DNA from: Candidatus Poseidonia sp.
Lineage (GTDB): Archaea > Thermoplasmatota > Poseidoniia > Poseidoniales > Poseidoniaceae
Length of the DNA stretch: 64,000 nt
Assembly (NCBI GenBank): GCA_016778305.1
Contig: JADHPT010000009.1
Coordinates: forward strand, 1 to 64,000
Reading direction: 5' to 3'
The translations under genes were made by a program, and so were the position numbers. This document shows, piece after piece, positions 53,328 through 61,536 of the stretch (position 1 is its first letter; every line of letters starts with the position of its first letter). The notes beneath the pieces are model-generated. The model had not been told where the DNA came from and searched no databases. It worked only from the letters and a program-made list of their open reading frames with translations.

Positions 53328-56075
53328 TTATCGGTTCTTGAGGTATTCTTCACCGTAGTACGCCCACTGTTCCATGCTCCATCCAGCAGGCAAGCCTTCT
53401 GCGGGGAGTGGAGGCATTGCCGGTGGCGCTTGAGGCTGGAGGGGGGCCATCGGAGCGATAGCAGGCAACTGTGTGGGAGTTGCATCGAATCCAGTTGAAA
53501 GCGAGGATCGCTTTCGTCCAAAGAAGAGGAGAACACCCACCAACATGAGCAAGAGGGGCACACCGACATACAGAAGCATGCTATTGACGTCACCTTCCTC
53601 TTCTACATGTTTTGATGCGTCCATGGGGTAAACGTCAACATCGTCGGACCAACCGTCACCATCGCCATCCAAGCAGCCTTTTCGGTCTTCAAAGGATGTT
53701 CCAGATTCTTCAGGGCAGTCATCGGAGAGATTGGTTCCCTGTTGGTCGGCGTAACCGTCTCCGTCAGTGTCTGACCAGAGCAAGGGGGCGTCATCGTATG
53801 CGTCCAGGCGGTTTTCCCACCCGTCTCCGTCTGAGTCAGGACATCCAAAACTCTGCTGCGATGAGAGCCCGTAGAGGCCAGGGCAACTGTCGGGCATCAC
53901 CCCGTCTGCATTCTCGCCGTAACCATCACCATCAGCGTCTTCGTGCTGGGTTGCTTCATTTGGGAATGCGTCGTTAAGGTCCGACCACCCGTCTCCGTCA
54001 GTATCAGCGCAACCGAAGCGGTCTTCAGTAGAACTACCGAAGACTGCAGGACAGGCATCTGGTTGGAAACCTGTCAGGGAATCTCCGTACCCGTCTCCAT
54101 CACCGTCGGCATGTTGAGAGGCAAGGGTTGGAAAAGCATCGTTGAGGTCTGACCACCCGTCTCCGTCAGCATCAGCGCAACCGAAGCGGTCAGCAGTGGA
54201 GGTGCCGGCAGTTTGAGCACACCCGTCTCCTTCAAAACCGTCGGGGTTATCTCCATATCCGTCTTCATCAGCATCGAACCACTGTGTTGGTTCGGTGGGG
54301 AATTCATCTGTTGAGTCGCTGTAGCCATCGTTGTCAAAGTCGGCGCAACCCAAGGCATCTCCTAACGAACTCGTTCCGGGAACGAGTGGACAATCATCCA
54401 CGTCATCCATGGTTCCGTCGTTATCGTCATCGAGATCTTCACCAGCATCTTCACAACCATCCCGGTCAATGTCATTGCCCACATAGGAAGTAAATGAAGG
54501 AGGGCTCATCGGACAGAGATCGCTTCCCGCAGCCGAGACCGTGCAGGCCCAACCATCATCCAAGTCACTTGCGTCACAGATGCGATCGTTGTCGTCATCA
54601 ACGTCTTCACCAGCATCCTCGCATCCATCCCCGTCATAATCAGTAGACGTGGAGGACTGCCATCCAAGTGCGCCAAGCGCACACAAATCGATTTGATCAT
54701 TCATGCCGTCGTTATCGTCATCTTGGTCCTCCGCAGCATCGTGGCAACCGTCGGCGTCATGATCGGTTGAGATTGAAGCGGTCCAATTGCTATGTCCGAC
54801 GGCACAATCATCGTTGAGGTCAAGAACGCCGTCGTTGTCGTCATCATCATCACACGCATCGCCGTATGCATCCCCGTCACGGTCGAGCTGAAACGGGTTG
54901 GGTGTTGCTGGACAATTGTCGACTTCGTTACCGACGCCATCGCCATCATCGTCCTCGTAGGGGTCGATGCGTACCACTTCGTTTTGGGCATTATCGACGT
55001 AGAAAAGATGGCCTTGCGGACCGACTTCAAGACCCATAATCGAGGTCGCAGTTGTTTGAATTTTATCAAGGAAAGTAGCGCTTTTTCCGTCCGCAGCAAG
55101 TTCGTAAGCAGCAATTTTACCATTTCCGTTTTCAGAGATGAAAAGTTGTCCATCGGCCAGAGCAATCCCTGAAGGAATGTTAAGGCCAGTAGCGAGAACT
55201 CCCCACTCTACTCCGGTAATTCGAGAATATTCAGCAAGCGGCTCAAGGCGAGAAGCGTCGTTCATGATGTTCGCCTTATTGGTAGATGGGTCGTCGGTGT
55301 TGACCCAAACAACGCGATTAGCACCCGCATCAGCGATGTAAAGGATTCCCGTATCCTTGTCCATGATCATGTGACCTGGCTTGCCCATGAAGTGGGAGAG
55401 TTGAATTTCAGAATACCTGTGGACGACGGCGTCCGAATGGTCGTCTTGTCCTGTATCATGGTCCTCTTTGAAATCGTAACGGACCAGCTCACCATAATAT
55501 CCGTCGTTGTACCAGTAGACGTTATCGTAGTCGTGTGCGATTCCAACACCGTAGGGTGATTCGTGATTCATGTCAATGTGGCTCCCGAGTAAACCATTGC
55601 CGTTGTTCTGGTTTTCAACGGCATAGTGGTCCAGGGAAGACGGCCAAAGTGCTGGACCCATGAAGTTGTTCGCAGCTCCTTGACCACAATATGTATTGAC
55701 ACTTTCTTGGGCCGAGCCCCACATCCAATCGAATTCTTCGTCGTACGCTCCAAAGGCGATAGCACTGACTTCTTCAAGGAAATGGTTGCTGTTGGAATCT
55801 TCCCGATTTTGTGAAGTTTGATTGGCAAGTCCCGTGTTCTCAACGATGGTGATGCTGTCTGTTCCACGATTGGCAATCCAAAGTTCATTGGTTCTTCCAG
55901 GATGGAATTCCAAGTCCCGGGGGCTGGAGAGGTCATCGGAAGCATCGGCAATAACGACTTCATTGAAGCCAACACCGAACTTCTCAACGGGATCAGACTC
56001 GCCTTCTGCAGTCGCGTATGACGGAAGGGAAAGGAGGAGGACGATGAGCACAGAAATGGCGACTTGCTTCTTCAT
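53328..56075 (-). CDS. large surface protein with beta-propeller and TSP3 calcium repeats
   Basis: This 915-residue cell-surface protein has a signal peptide (VAISVLIVLLLSLPSYATA). An NHL/SMP-30-like propeller of about 350 residues follows (LEFHPGRTNELWIANRG, ILYIADAGANRVVWV). About 400 residues of Asp-rich thrombospondin type-3-like repeats come next (DGDGVGNEVDNCP, DADGDGWSDLNDAFP). Then there is a transmembrane helix (VGVPLLLMLVGVLLFFG) and a Pro-rich cytosolic tail ending GWSMEQWAYYGEEYL. The start is at the Met before the signal peptide. It should bind much calcium and stand out from the cell. Function is unknown; adhesion or substrate binding is plausible. Confidence 0.8.
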   Translation of the reverse strand: MKKQVAISVLIVLLLSLPSYATAEGESDPVEKFGVGFNEVVIADASDDLSSPRDLEFHPGRTNELWIANRGTDSITIVENTGLANQTSQNREDSNSNHFLEEVSAIAFGAYDEEFDWMWGSAQESVNTYCGQGAANNFMGPALWPSSLDHYAVENQNNGNGLLGSHIDMNHESPYGVGIAHDYDNVYWYNDGYYGELVRYDFKEDHDTGQDDHSDAVVHRYSEIQLSHFMGKPGHMIMDKDTGILYIADAGANRVVWVNTDDPSTNKANIMNDASRLEPLAEYSRITGVEWGVLATGLNIPSGIALADGQLFISENGNGKIAAYELAADGKSATFLDKIQTTATSIMGLEVGPQGHLFYVDNAQNEVVRIDPYEDDDGDGVGNEVDNCPATPNPFQLDRDGDAYGDACDDDDDNDGVLDLNDDCAVGHSNWTASISTDHDADGCHDAAEDQDDDNDGMNDQIDLCALGALGWQSSTSTDYDGDGCEDAGEDVDDDNDRICDASDLDDGWACTVSAAGSDLCPMSPPSFTSYVGNDIDRDGCEDAGEDLDDDNDGTMDDVDDCPLVPGTSSLGDALGCADFDNDGYSDSTDEFPTEPTQWFDADEDGYGDNPDGFEGDGCAQTAGTSTADRFGCADADGDGWSDLNDAFPTLASQHADGDGDGYGDSLTGFQPDACPAVFGSSTEDRFGCADTDGDGWSDLNDAFPNEATQHEDADGDGYGENADGVMPDSCPGLYGLSSQQSFGCPDSDGDGWENRLDAYDDAPLLWSDTDGDGYADQQGTNLSDDCPEESGTSFEDRKGCLDGDGDGWSDDVDVYPMDASKHVEEEGDVNSMLLYVGVPLLLMLVGVLLFFGRKRSSLSTGFDATPTQLPAIAPMAPLQPQAPPAMPPLPAEGLPAGWSMEQWAYYGEEYLKNR
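53971..54191. repeat. 168-bp direct repeats inside the TSP3 gene
   Basis: Two near-identical 53-bp stretches at 53971-54023 and 54139-54191 are 168 bp (56 codons) apart and in frame. They encode successive FGCADxDGDGWSDLNDAFP modules. Less exact copies flank them from about 53650 to 54360. This is gene-internal tandem duplication, prone to copy-number change and assembly collapse. Confidence 0.8.
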
Positions 56076-56171
56076 ACGCACGGGCCATGTAGAATTGACT
56101 TTTGATATGTTGGTTTGTTTGCCCACGACAAAGAATGGCTTGCTATGCGAGCAATCACCCAACAATAACCC

Positions 56172-57068
56172 CTATTGGTGCCTTGGTGGCTTGGATAAAT
56201 GAATCGATGAGATCGTCGACCAGGGGATATTTTCTGGCGTTTTCCGTCCAACAACATGCATGCGCAGAACTGCTCCGTGAGGCAAAGTCGCTTTGAGGTG
56301 CTGACCGCCATGGGCCAACTCAACAGAACTCGGCGAAGTGGCAAAGAGGGAGAAAAGGCCGTTATTGTGGGCAACATCAGCCAATAATGGAACGGTTCTC
56401 GCAGCCTGCCATTCTCTGACGGCATCGCCCAAGCCAAGGTCCAAAACGTCGCCTTTGCACGTTAAGCCGCCATTCAACTTCACTTCATCCCATGTCCCAA
56501 AACCATCAATGGTCTCGAGCAGCGCTTCGTTTAATGTTCCAGGTTTTTCCGTTTCAAGCATTGAGATAAAACCCCGCTCATCCTTGATGATGCTACTGAG
56601 TAGGTGGACGTTTTCAGGCCAATCCAGATTCCGGTTTGTGAATGCGAGAACGACCCGTACGTCGACATCATCGTCGTTGCCAATACGCTCCTGGTGCATG
56701 GCGATGAGCATGCGTGACTTCCTTGCAATGCGTTGATTGACCGTACTGTGATTGTGACTGGTTCCGTTTTTTCGCTGTTGAATGAACTCTTCCTCAGCGT
56801 TGATGAGAAAGGTGCCAGACCAATGTTTCTGTTCGACGACCAACAGACTGTTTCCACCCACGACAACAAGGTCAATTTCACGCATCCCACCTTGTTCCTC
56901 GTCGGGAATACGAACCGATTCAAACACATGCCACCCGTTCTCTTTCCCTGCAGCCCGGGAAATCCTGGCTAAACGCTGTTCTGCCATTTCGCCGGCCCGG
57001 TGAATATCATCGGGAGGGTGCACACGCCGCCGTTCACGCCACCAAGACCAGCGTGTAGACAACTTCAT
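56172..57068 (-). CDS. NERD-domain protein
   Basis: This 298-residue soluble protein has an N-terminal NERD (nuclease-related) domain. GEMAEQRLARI is followed by EIDLVVVGGNSLLVVEQKHWSG, the Asp and Glu-x-Lys pattern of the restriction-endonuclease-like core. A C-terminal region of unknown type holds VRMHVVGRKTPE-like strands. NERD proteins are presumed DNA-processing nucleases with no settled role. The ATG at 57068 (MKLSTRWSWWRERRR) lies 4 bp after the HAD gene stop, so the two are co-transcribed. A long upstream in-frame extension inside the HAD gene is rejected. Confidence 0.8.
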   Translation of the reverse strand: MKLSTRWSWWRERRRVHPPDDIHRAGEMAEQRLARISRAAGKENGWHVFESVRIPDEEQGGMREIDLVVVGGNSLLVVEQKHWSGTFLINAEEEFIQQRKNGTSHNHSTVNQRIARKSRMLIAMHQERIGNDDDVDVRVVLAFTNRNLDWPENVHLLSSIIKDERGFISMLETEKPGTLNEALLETIDGFGTWDEVKLNGGLTCKGDVLDLGLGDAVREWQAARTVPLLADVAHNNGLFSLFATSPSSVELAHGGQHLKATLPHGAVLRMHVVGRKTPENIPWSTISSIHLSKPPRHQ

Positions 57069-57072
57069 GATG

Positions 57073-57864
57073 TCACCGCAACAATTCATCAACGCTGTTG
57101 ACGATGACGGTCGGACGTTGTTCAGCGCCCTCGGGCAAAGCATCAACGTCGGCTTGGGTTGCCTCGCCTGAGAGGACGAGGACGCCCACCACACCAGCCC
57201 GAGAGGCCATGGCCATATCGGTGTACAAACGATCACCGACCATAGCGCAGCGAGCTGGCTCAAGGCCCAACGCCTCAATTTTGTGAAGAATCATGCCAGG
57301 GTTGGGCTTCCCTGTGATGTGCTCTGGGTCAACTCCAGTCGTAGTCTTGAACATGGCGAGATAGGCGCCAACATCAGGCAAGCCTCCATCGGGGCTCGGG
57401 CAGACCATGTCGGGGTGACTTGCAACCAATGGTACACCAGCATGCATGTGAATGCTTGCCCGTGCGATTTTATCATAGGTTAATTCGGTATCGTAGCCAA
57501 GCACAACATATCGCGGCTGCTCACTTGTTGTTGAAATACCGGCTGACTCCAGCATGGAGCGCATCCCTTCGGTGCCTACCAACCAGGTCTCAGATATCTG
57601 GTTTTTTGCCAGCCAAGCCAGCAAATCATGAGTTGAAAGAAGAACATCCTCCTCGTTCGCTGCAAGCCCCAAGTGGTGTAACTTCACGAGATATTGTTCA
57701 ACCGATTTTGAAGAATTATTGGAGAGGAAGAAACGCTGAACACCCTGCTCCTGACATCGGTCAAGGAAGGCCTTGGCTCCGTCAATCAACTCGCCTCCAA
57801 GGTAGATGGTGCCGTCCAGATCAAGGAATACAGCATCGACATCGGTGAGTGTTGCATCCATCAT
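57073..57864 (-). CDS. HAD-superfamily phosphatase, NagD/subclass IIA type
   Basis: This 263-residue phosphatase has motif I FLDLDGTIYLGG (Asp nucleophile), motif II FLSNNSS and motif III GKPNPGM. The motif IV acidic pair is in MVGDRLYTDM, with a C2-type cap, all fitting the NagD/p-nitrophenylphosphatase branch. Members hydrolyse sugar phosphates, nucleotides or phosphoglycolate; the substrate here is unknown. It sits between geranylgeranyl reductase and the NERD gene on one strand with 4-6 bp gaps, so an operon is likely. Confidence 0.92.
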   Translation of the reverse strand: MMDATLTDVDAVFLDLDGTIYLGGELIDGAKAFLDRCQEQGVQRFFLSNNSSKSVEQYLVKLHHLGLAANEEDVLLSTHDLLAWLAKNQISETWLVGTEGMRSMLESAGISTTSEQPRYVVLGYDTELTYDKIARASIHMHAGVPLVASHPDMVCPSPDGGLPDVGAYLAMFKTTTGVDPEHITGKPNPGMILHKIEALGLEPARCAMVGDRLYTDMAMASRAGVVGVLVLSGEATQADVDALPEGAEQRPTVIVNSVDELLR

Positions 57865-57870
57865 CTTCCC

Positions 57871-59250
57871 TCAGAACATCAAGGTCTTGAACATGAACCA
57901 TGGTGAATGCAGATTTTCCTGCGCCTCTTTGCTTGCAATCATTTCAGTCATCATTTCTTGAATAGCAGGCTTTTTCGAGGCTTTTCCAACAAACCAGTTC
58001 AACAACCAGGCACGCCGACTCATTTTCTGCATTCGGAACGAATTGGTCAACTCGGGGCCGAGTGCAGCCCAAAGAGCATCTTGATACGCCTCTGGTGTTT
58101 TCTCGTTGAGAATATGATCTGCGGCCATTTCGCCACTTACGAGAGCATTACCAACACCTTCCCCACTGAAGGGGTCGACCAATGATGCGGCGTCGCCAAC
58201 GAGGAAAACGCCGTTTGCAGATGAGCGGCGCGGTTGGTTACTCGCCTTTTTGCGAGGTGAGCCGAACGGGAGCTGCCACCCCTTACCGGTTCCTGGAATC
58301 ATACTGGCTTCGGCAAACCTGTCCTTGAACAGTGGATGTTCGTGAATCACTTCATGTTGAAGCAACTTGAGTTTCTTCTTCTGCTTGTCAAGTAAGGACA
58401 TCACCATGCCTATGCCGACGTTGACCACGCCTTCGGAAACGGGGAAGAGCCAGAAATAACCTGGGATCACAGTATCAACGAAGTGAATTTCAATGTCTCC
58501 GACATTTGCCTCACATCCTTTGACGCCTCGCCAATATTCGCGGTATCCTGCGCAATAGTGGTCCCGGTCCACCATTTCTTCTCCATAAGTCTCCTCAACC
58601 ATCGATTTAGCGACAGGGCATCGATAGCCAGCAGCTCCGATGATGTTGGTAGCATAATAGGTACGCTCCTCGCCCTTTCGCCCACCGATGCGAACAACGA
58701 TTCCTTTGGCATGGCGCTTTGATTGAGAACCTTCACCGGGGTCTTCCCCGCCTGCCCCATCATCGTAGAGAACATCACGAACATCTCCACCCTGGATGAT
58801 TGCACCACCAGCATCTCTTACGAGGGTTTGAACTTGGTTGAAGAGGATGTGGTCAAATTGTTGGCGAGGCAGAGAATAGCCAGCCTCCAGACGAGCAACG
58901 TCTTCTTCTGGTAGTGCGACCCGAACAGTATGCCCTTTGGGCGAGGAAAACAGAATCCCAGTAACACGGAAGTGAGGCGTAGATTCGAGATGTTCTTTCA
59001 CTCCAAGTCGTTTAACATGACTTAGTGATTTACCGCCCACTGCATCACCACAGATTTTGTCACGGGGCCACGTTTCTTTCTCAATCAGCAACACCCGCTT
59101 GCCTTCCATGGCAAGGTAGCCAGCAGCAGAAGACCCGCCGGGCCCGCCGCCAACGACAATGGCATCGTAGGTACCTTCTGCGTCAGGGGTTTCTCCAGAG
59201 TCAATGGGTTGTTTCCAAGAAACATCGTCTCCCGTCCTCGGTGCGCCCAT
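57871..59250 (-). CDS. geranylgeranyl reductase-family flavoprotein
   Basis: This 459-residue FAD enzyme has an N-terminal GxGxxG Rossmann motif (VVGGGPGGSSAAGYLA) and the GGR signature GDAVGGKSL. It also has the YFWLFPVSEGVVNVGIGM strand that shapes the lipid pocket, and the second FAD motif GDAASLVDPFSGEGVGNAL. Archaeal members saturate the geranylgeranyl chains of membrane ether lipids, using ferredoxin or F420-type donors. With GGGP synthase at 43285 it covers two ether-lipid steps, though not as an operon. It is divergent from the DMT transporter. Confidence 0.92.
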   Translation of the reverse strand: MGAPRTGDDVSWKQPIDSGETPDAEGTYDAIVVGGGPGGSSAAGYLAMEGKRVLLIEKETWPRDKICGDAVGGKSLSHVKRLGVKEHLESTPHFRVTGILFSSPKGHTVRVALPEEDVARLEAGYSLPRQQFDHILFNQVQTLVRDAGGAIIQGGDVRDVLYDDGAGGEDPGEGSQSKRHAKGIVVRIGGRKGEERTYYATNIIGAAGYRCPVAKSMVEETYGEEMVDRDHYCAGYREYWRGVKGCEANVGDIEIHFVDTVIPGYFWLFPVSEGVVNVGIGMVMSLLDKQKKKLKLLQHEVIHEHPLFKDRFAEASMIPGTGKGWQLPFGSPRKKASNQPRRSSANGVFLVGDAASLVDPFSGEGVGNALVSGEMAADHILNEKTPEAYQDALWAALGPELTNSFRMQKMSRRAWLLNWFVGKASKKPAIQEMMTEMIASKEAQENLHSPWFMFKTLMF

Positions 59251-59297
59251 GACAGGAATGGAGAGGGGGCGCCCTTTGAGGATATGCTTTCAAGACG

Positions 59298-60326
59298 ATG
59301 ATGTACCGCCACACTCATGACCTCTCGGCCATTGGTCGTACCATGGATGAAGTCGCCCGAGAAGCCGGTGTTGACTACCATCCGCAACGGCGTAAAGCCG
59401 CTCTCGTTTTATTGAGCGTCACCTTGATCTGGGGTGCGACCTTCATCTGGATGAAACAAGCACTCAATGCCCTTCAGCCAGAAATAGCTGATTACGGGAC
59501 CTTTCCGGTAGTCGCTTTTCTTGTTGCTGGGCGTTTCTTCATCGCAATGGTATTGGTTCTGCTGTTCTTCTCAAAAGCGAGAGAAGGCCTGCAAGCCCGA
59601 GCCATGTGGAAGGGTGGGAGTGTACTTGGCGGCGTTATGCTGATCGGTTTCGTCACACAAATGGTTGCATTGGACGACATCAACCCCTCAACATCAGCCT
59701 TTCTCACATCACTCTATGTCGTGATGACGGCCTTGTTGACGGTTCGAATGGCTGAACATCCTCCCCGCAGAGCGCTGTACTGGGGCGTCTTCATGGCAAC
59801 CTTTGGGGCGGGCTTCATCGAAGGGCCGCCTCATCTATCGTGGGGGTGGGGTGAACTCGCCACGGTATGTTCAGCATTCTTCTTCGCCCTTCATATCGTA
59901 TTCACTCAACATTTCACCCAGCGTTTTGATCCGATTGGATTGACAGCTACGTCCTTCGTATTCATTACGGCAGGTTGTCTTTTTCTGGCCCTTTTATCCA
60001 CGCCATCACTCCCTGCCATGGCCAGCGACATCCTTTCTCGCGAAGGTGTTTTGTTGCCCCTATTCTTGCTGGGACTTGGAGGCTCGTTCTTTTGCCTCCT
60101 CGCCCTCAATCTTTTCCAGCGATACATGCACCCCGTTCAAGCGGCCATTATCTATGCATTTGAACCGGTTTGGGCTACGATCTTTGGTCTCGGTTTGGAT
60201 CTCGTCACCTGGACGCTCTGGATACCCCTTGGCGGCGGTATTCTTCTTGCCGGCAATATCATGGTTGAATTGACCACGCCGCATGAATCGTTCAAAACCG
60301 AGCAAGAAAATGAGCAGAACTCTTGA
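59298..60326 (+). CDS. EamA/DMT-family transporter
   Basis: This 342-residue membrane protein has ten predicted helices in two EamA repeats: SVTLIWGATFIWMKQAL at the start of the first and ELATVCSAFFFALHIVFTQ at the start of the second. The second ends at the AIIYAFEPVWATIFG motif typical of the family. It exports or exchanges small metabolites such as amino acids, and the substrate cannot be told. A Met at 59343 is an alternative start that would drop a polar N terminus. Its stop lies 35 bp before the PLP enzyme, on the same strand. Confidence 0.88.
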   Translation: MMYRHTHDLSAIGRTMDEVAREAGVDYHPQRRKAALVLLSVTLIWGATFIWMKQALNALQPEIADYGTFPVVAFLVAGRFFIAMVLVLLFFSKAREGLQARAMWKGGSVLGGVMLIGFVTQMVALDDINPSTSAFLTSLYVVMTALLTVRMAEHPPRRALYWGVFMATFGAGFIEGPPHLSWGWGELATVCSAFFFALHIVFTQHFTQRFDPIGLTATSFVFITAGCLFLALLSTPSLPAMASDILSREGVLLPLFLLGLGGSFFCLLALNLFQRYMHPVQAAIIYAFEPVWATIFGLGLDLVTWTLWIPLGGGILLAGNIMVELTTPHESFKTEQENEQNS

Positions 60327-60361
60327 AAGAGCGACAGGAATTGGTCTGCTTGTTGGCCTAC

Positions 60362-61534
60362 ATGTCAGATGACGACGAAAACCACCGTTTTGCCACGCAC
60401 ACCGTTCACAGTGGAACGCAGCACATCGGCGACGCCGTCAACACACCTATCTTCCAATCATCAACGTACAAATTGACCGATGAACGATATGCTGGCTGGG
60501 CTGCAGGCGCACAGCATACACTTCTCTACGCTCGCCTTTCTTCAGTCAACTCCGATGCCGTCGCTCAAAAACTGATAGCGCTTGAGCATGGCGAGGATGC
60601 CGAAGTATTCGCATCAGGCATGGCGGCAATCTCCACTACACTGCTGGCTCTGCTCAATCAAGGCGACCACATGGTCGCCAGCCCAGATGTCTACGGCGGC
60701 ACCTACGGGCTTCTGACTGAGGAATTACCGCGCTTTGGAATCTCAACGACCATGGCTGACATGCGAGACCCAGCCTCTTACGAGGCAGCCATTCAACCCA
60801 ATACGAAATTGCTGTACATCGAGACCTTGACCAACCCCGTGCTCAAGGTGTGCGATATTTCCGCCATGGCCGAAGTGGCGAAACGTCACAATCTCCTGCT
60901 TCTGATCGACAATACCTTCGCATCCCCGTGGGGATGTCAACCCTTAGTCCTCGGTGCAGATTTAGTCATACATTCTACCACCAAATACCTCGGAGGTCAC
61001 TCAGACATTATCGGCGGAGCCGTTGTTGGCCCGAAGGACCTCATCGCTCAGATTTTCATGCGAAAGGTCCACTTTGGAGGCAGCCCCGACCCTCATGCCT
61101 GCTACCTTCTCGAACGAGGTATGCGTACACTTGATGTTCGTATGCCCCGTATTTGTGAAAATGCAGCAACGGTTGCAGAGCGCTTGGAACAACATGACGC
61201 CATCGAGACCGTCTATCACACCAGCCTCGAGAGTCACCCTGATTTCGAAGTCGCTCAACGAACCATGCCAAAAGGCTCAGGCATGGTAGCCTTCGTCGTC
61301 AAGGGCGGTGACGAAGCGGCCTTGAACTTCATGCGCAGCCTCAACATTATCTACGAAGCAACCAGCCTGGGTGGCGTTGAATCATTGATTGAATGCCCGT
61401 TTAATTCCAGCCACATGTTCGTACCTGAGGACGTTCGTGTAGCTGCAGGCGTCGTGCCAGGCTTTGTTCGACTGAGCATTGGCATTGAGGACGTTGAAGA
61501 TTTGTGGCAGGATATTGACCAAGCCTTGGCTTGA
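60362..61534 (+). CDS. Cys/Met metabolism PLP enzyme (cystathionine gamma-synthase/lyase type)
   Basis: This 390-residue PLP enzyme of the transsulfuration family has the N-terminal THTVHSGTQ and TPIFQSSTY. The PLP phosphate and ring contacts are in FASGMAAIS and IDNTFASPWG, and the PLP-Lys is in HSTTKYLGGHSD. A C-terminal SLGGVESLIECP follows. Family members catalyse cystathionine gamma-synthesis or -lysis, methionine gamma-lysis or O-acyl-homoserine sulfhydrylation, and sequence alone does not separate these. The start is at MSDDDENHRF. Its stop is two bases from that of the convergent orphan gene. Confidence 0.92.
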   Translation: MSDDDENHRFATHTVHSGTQHIGDAVNTPIFQSSTYKLTDERYAGWAAGAQHTLLYARLSSVNSDAVAQKLIALEHGEDAEVFASGMAAISTTLLALLNQGDHMVASPDVYGGTYGLLTEELPRFGISTTMADMRDPASYEAAIQPNTKLLYIETLTNPVLKVCDISAMAEVAKRHNLLLLIDNTFASPWGCQPLVLGADLVIHSTTKYLGGHSDIIGGAVVGPKDLIAQIFMRKVHFGGSPDPHACYLLERGMRTLDVRMPRICENAATVAERLEQHDAIETVYHTSLESHPDFEVAQRTMPKGSGMVAFVVKGGDEAALNFMRSLNIIYEATSLGGVESLIECPFNSSHMFVPEDVRVAAGVVPGFVRLSIGIEDVEDLWQDIDQALA

Positions 61535-61536
61535 TC

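Noticed and set aside
53650-54360. Regular repeats that could suggest a CRISPR array
   Set aside because: The repeats are in frame within a protein gene, with spacers that also encode related modules; no cas genes are near.
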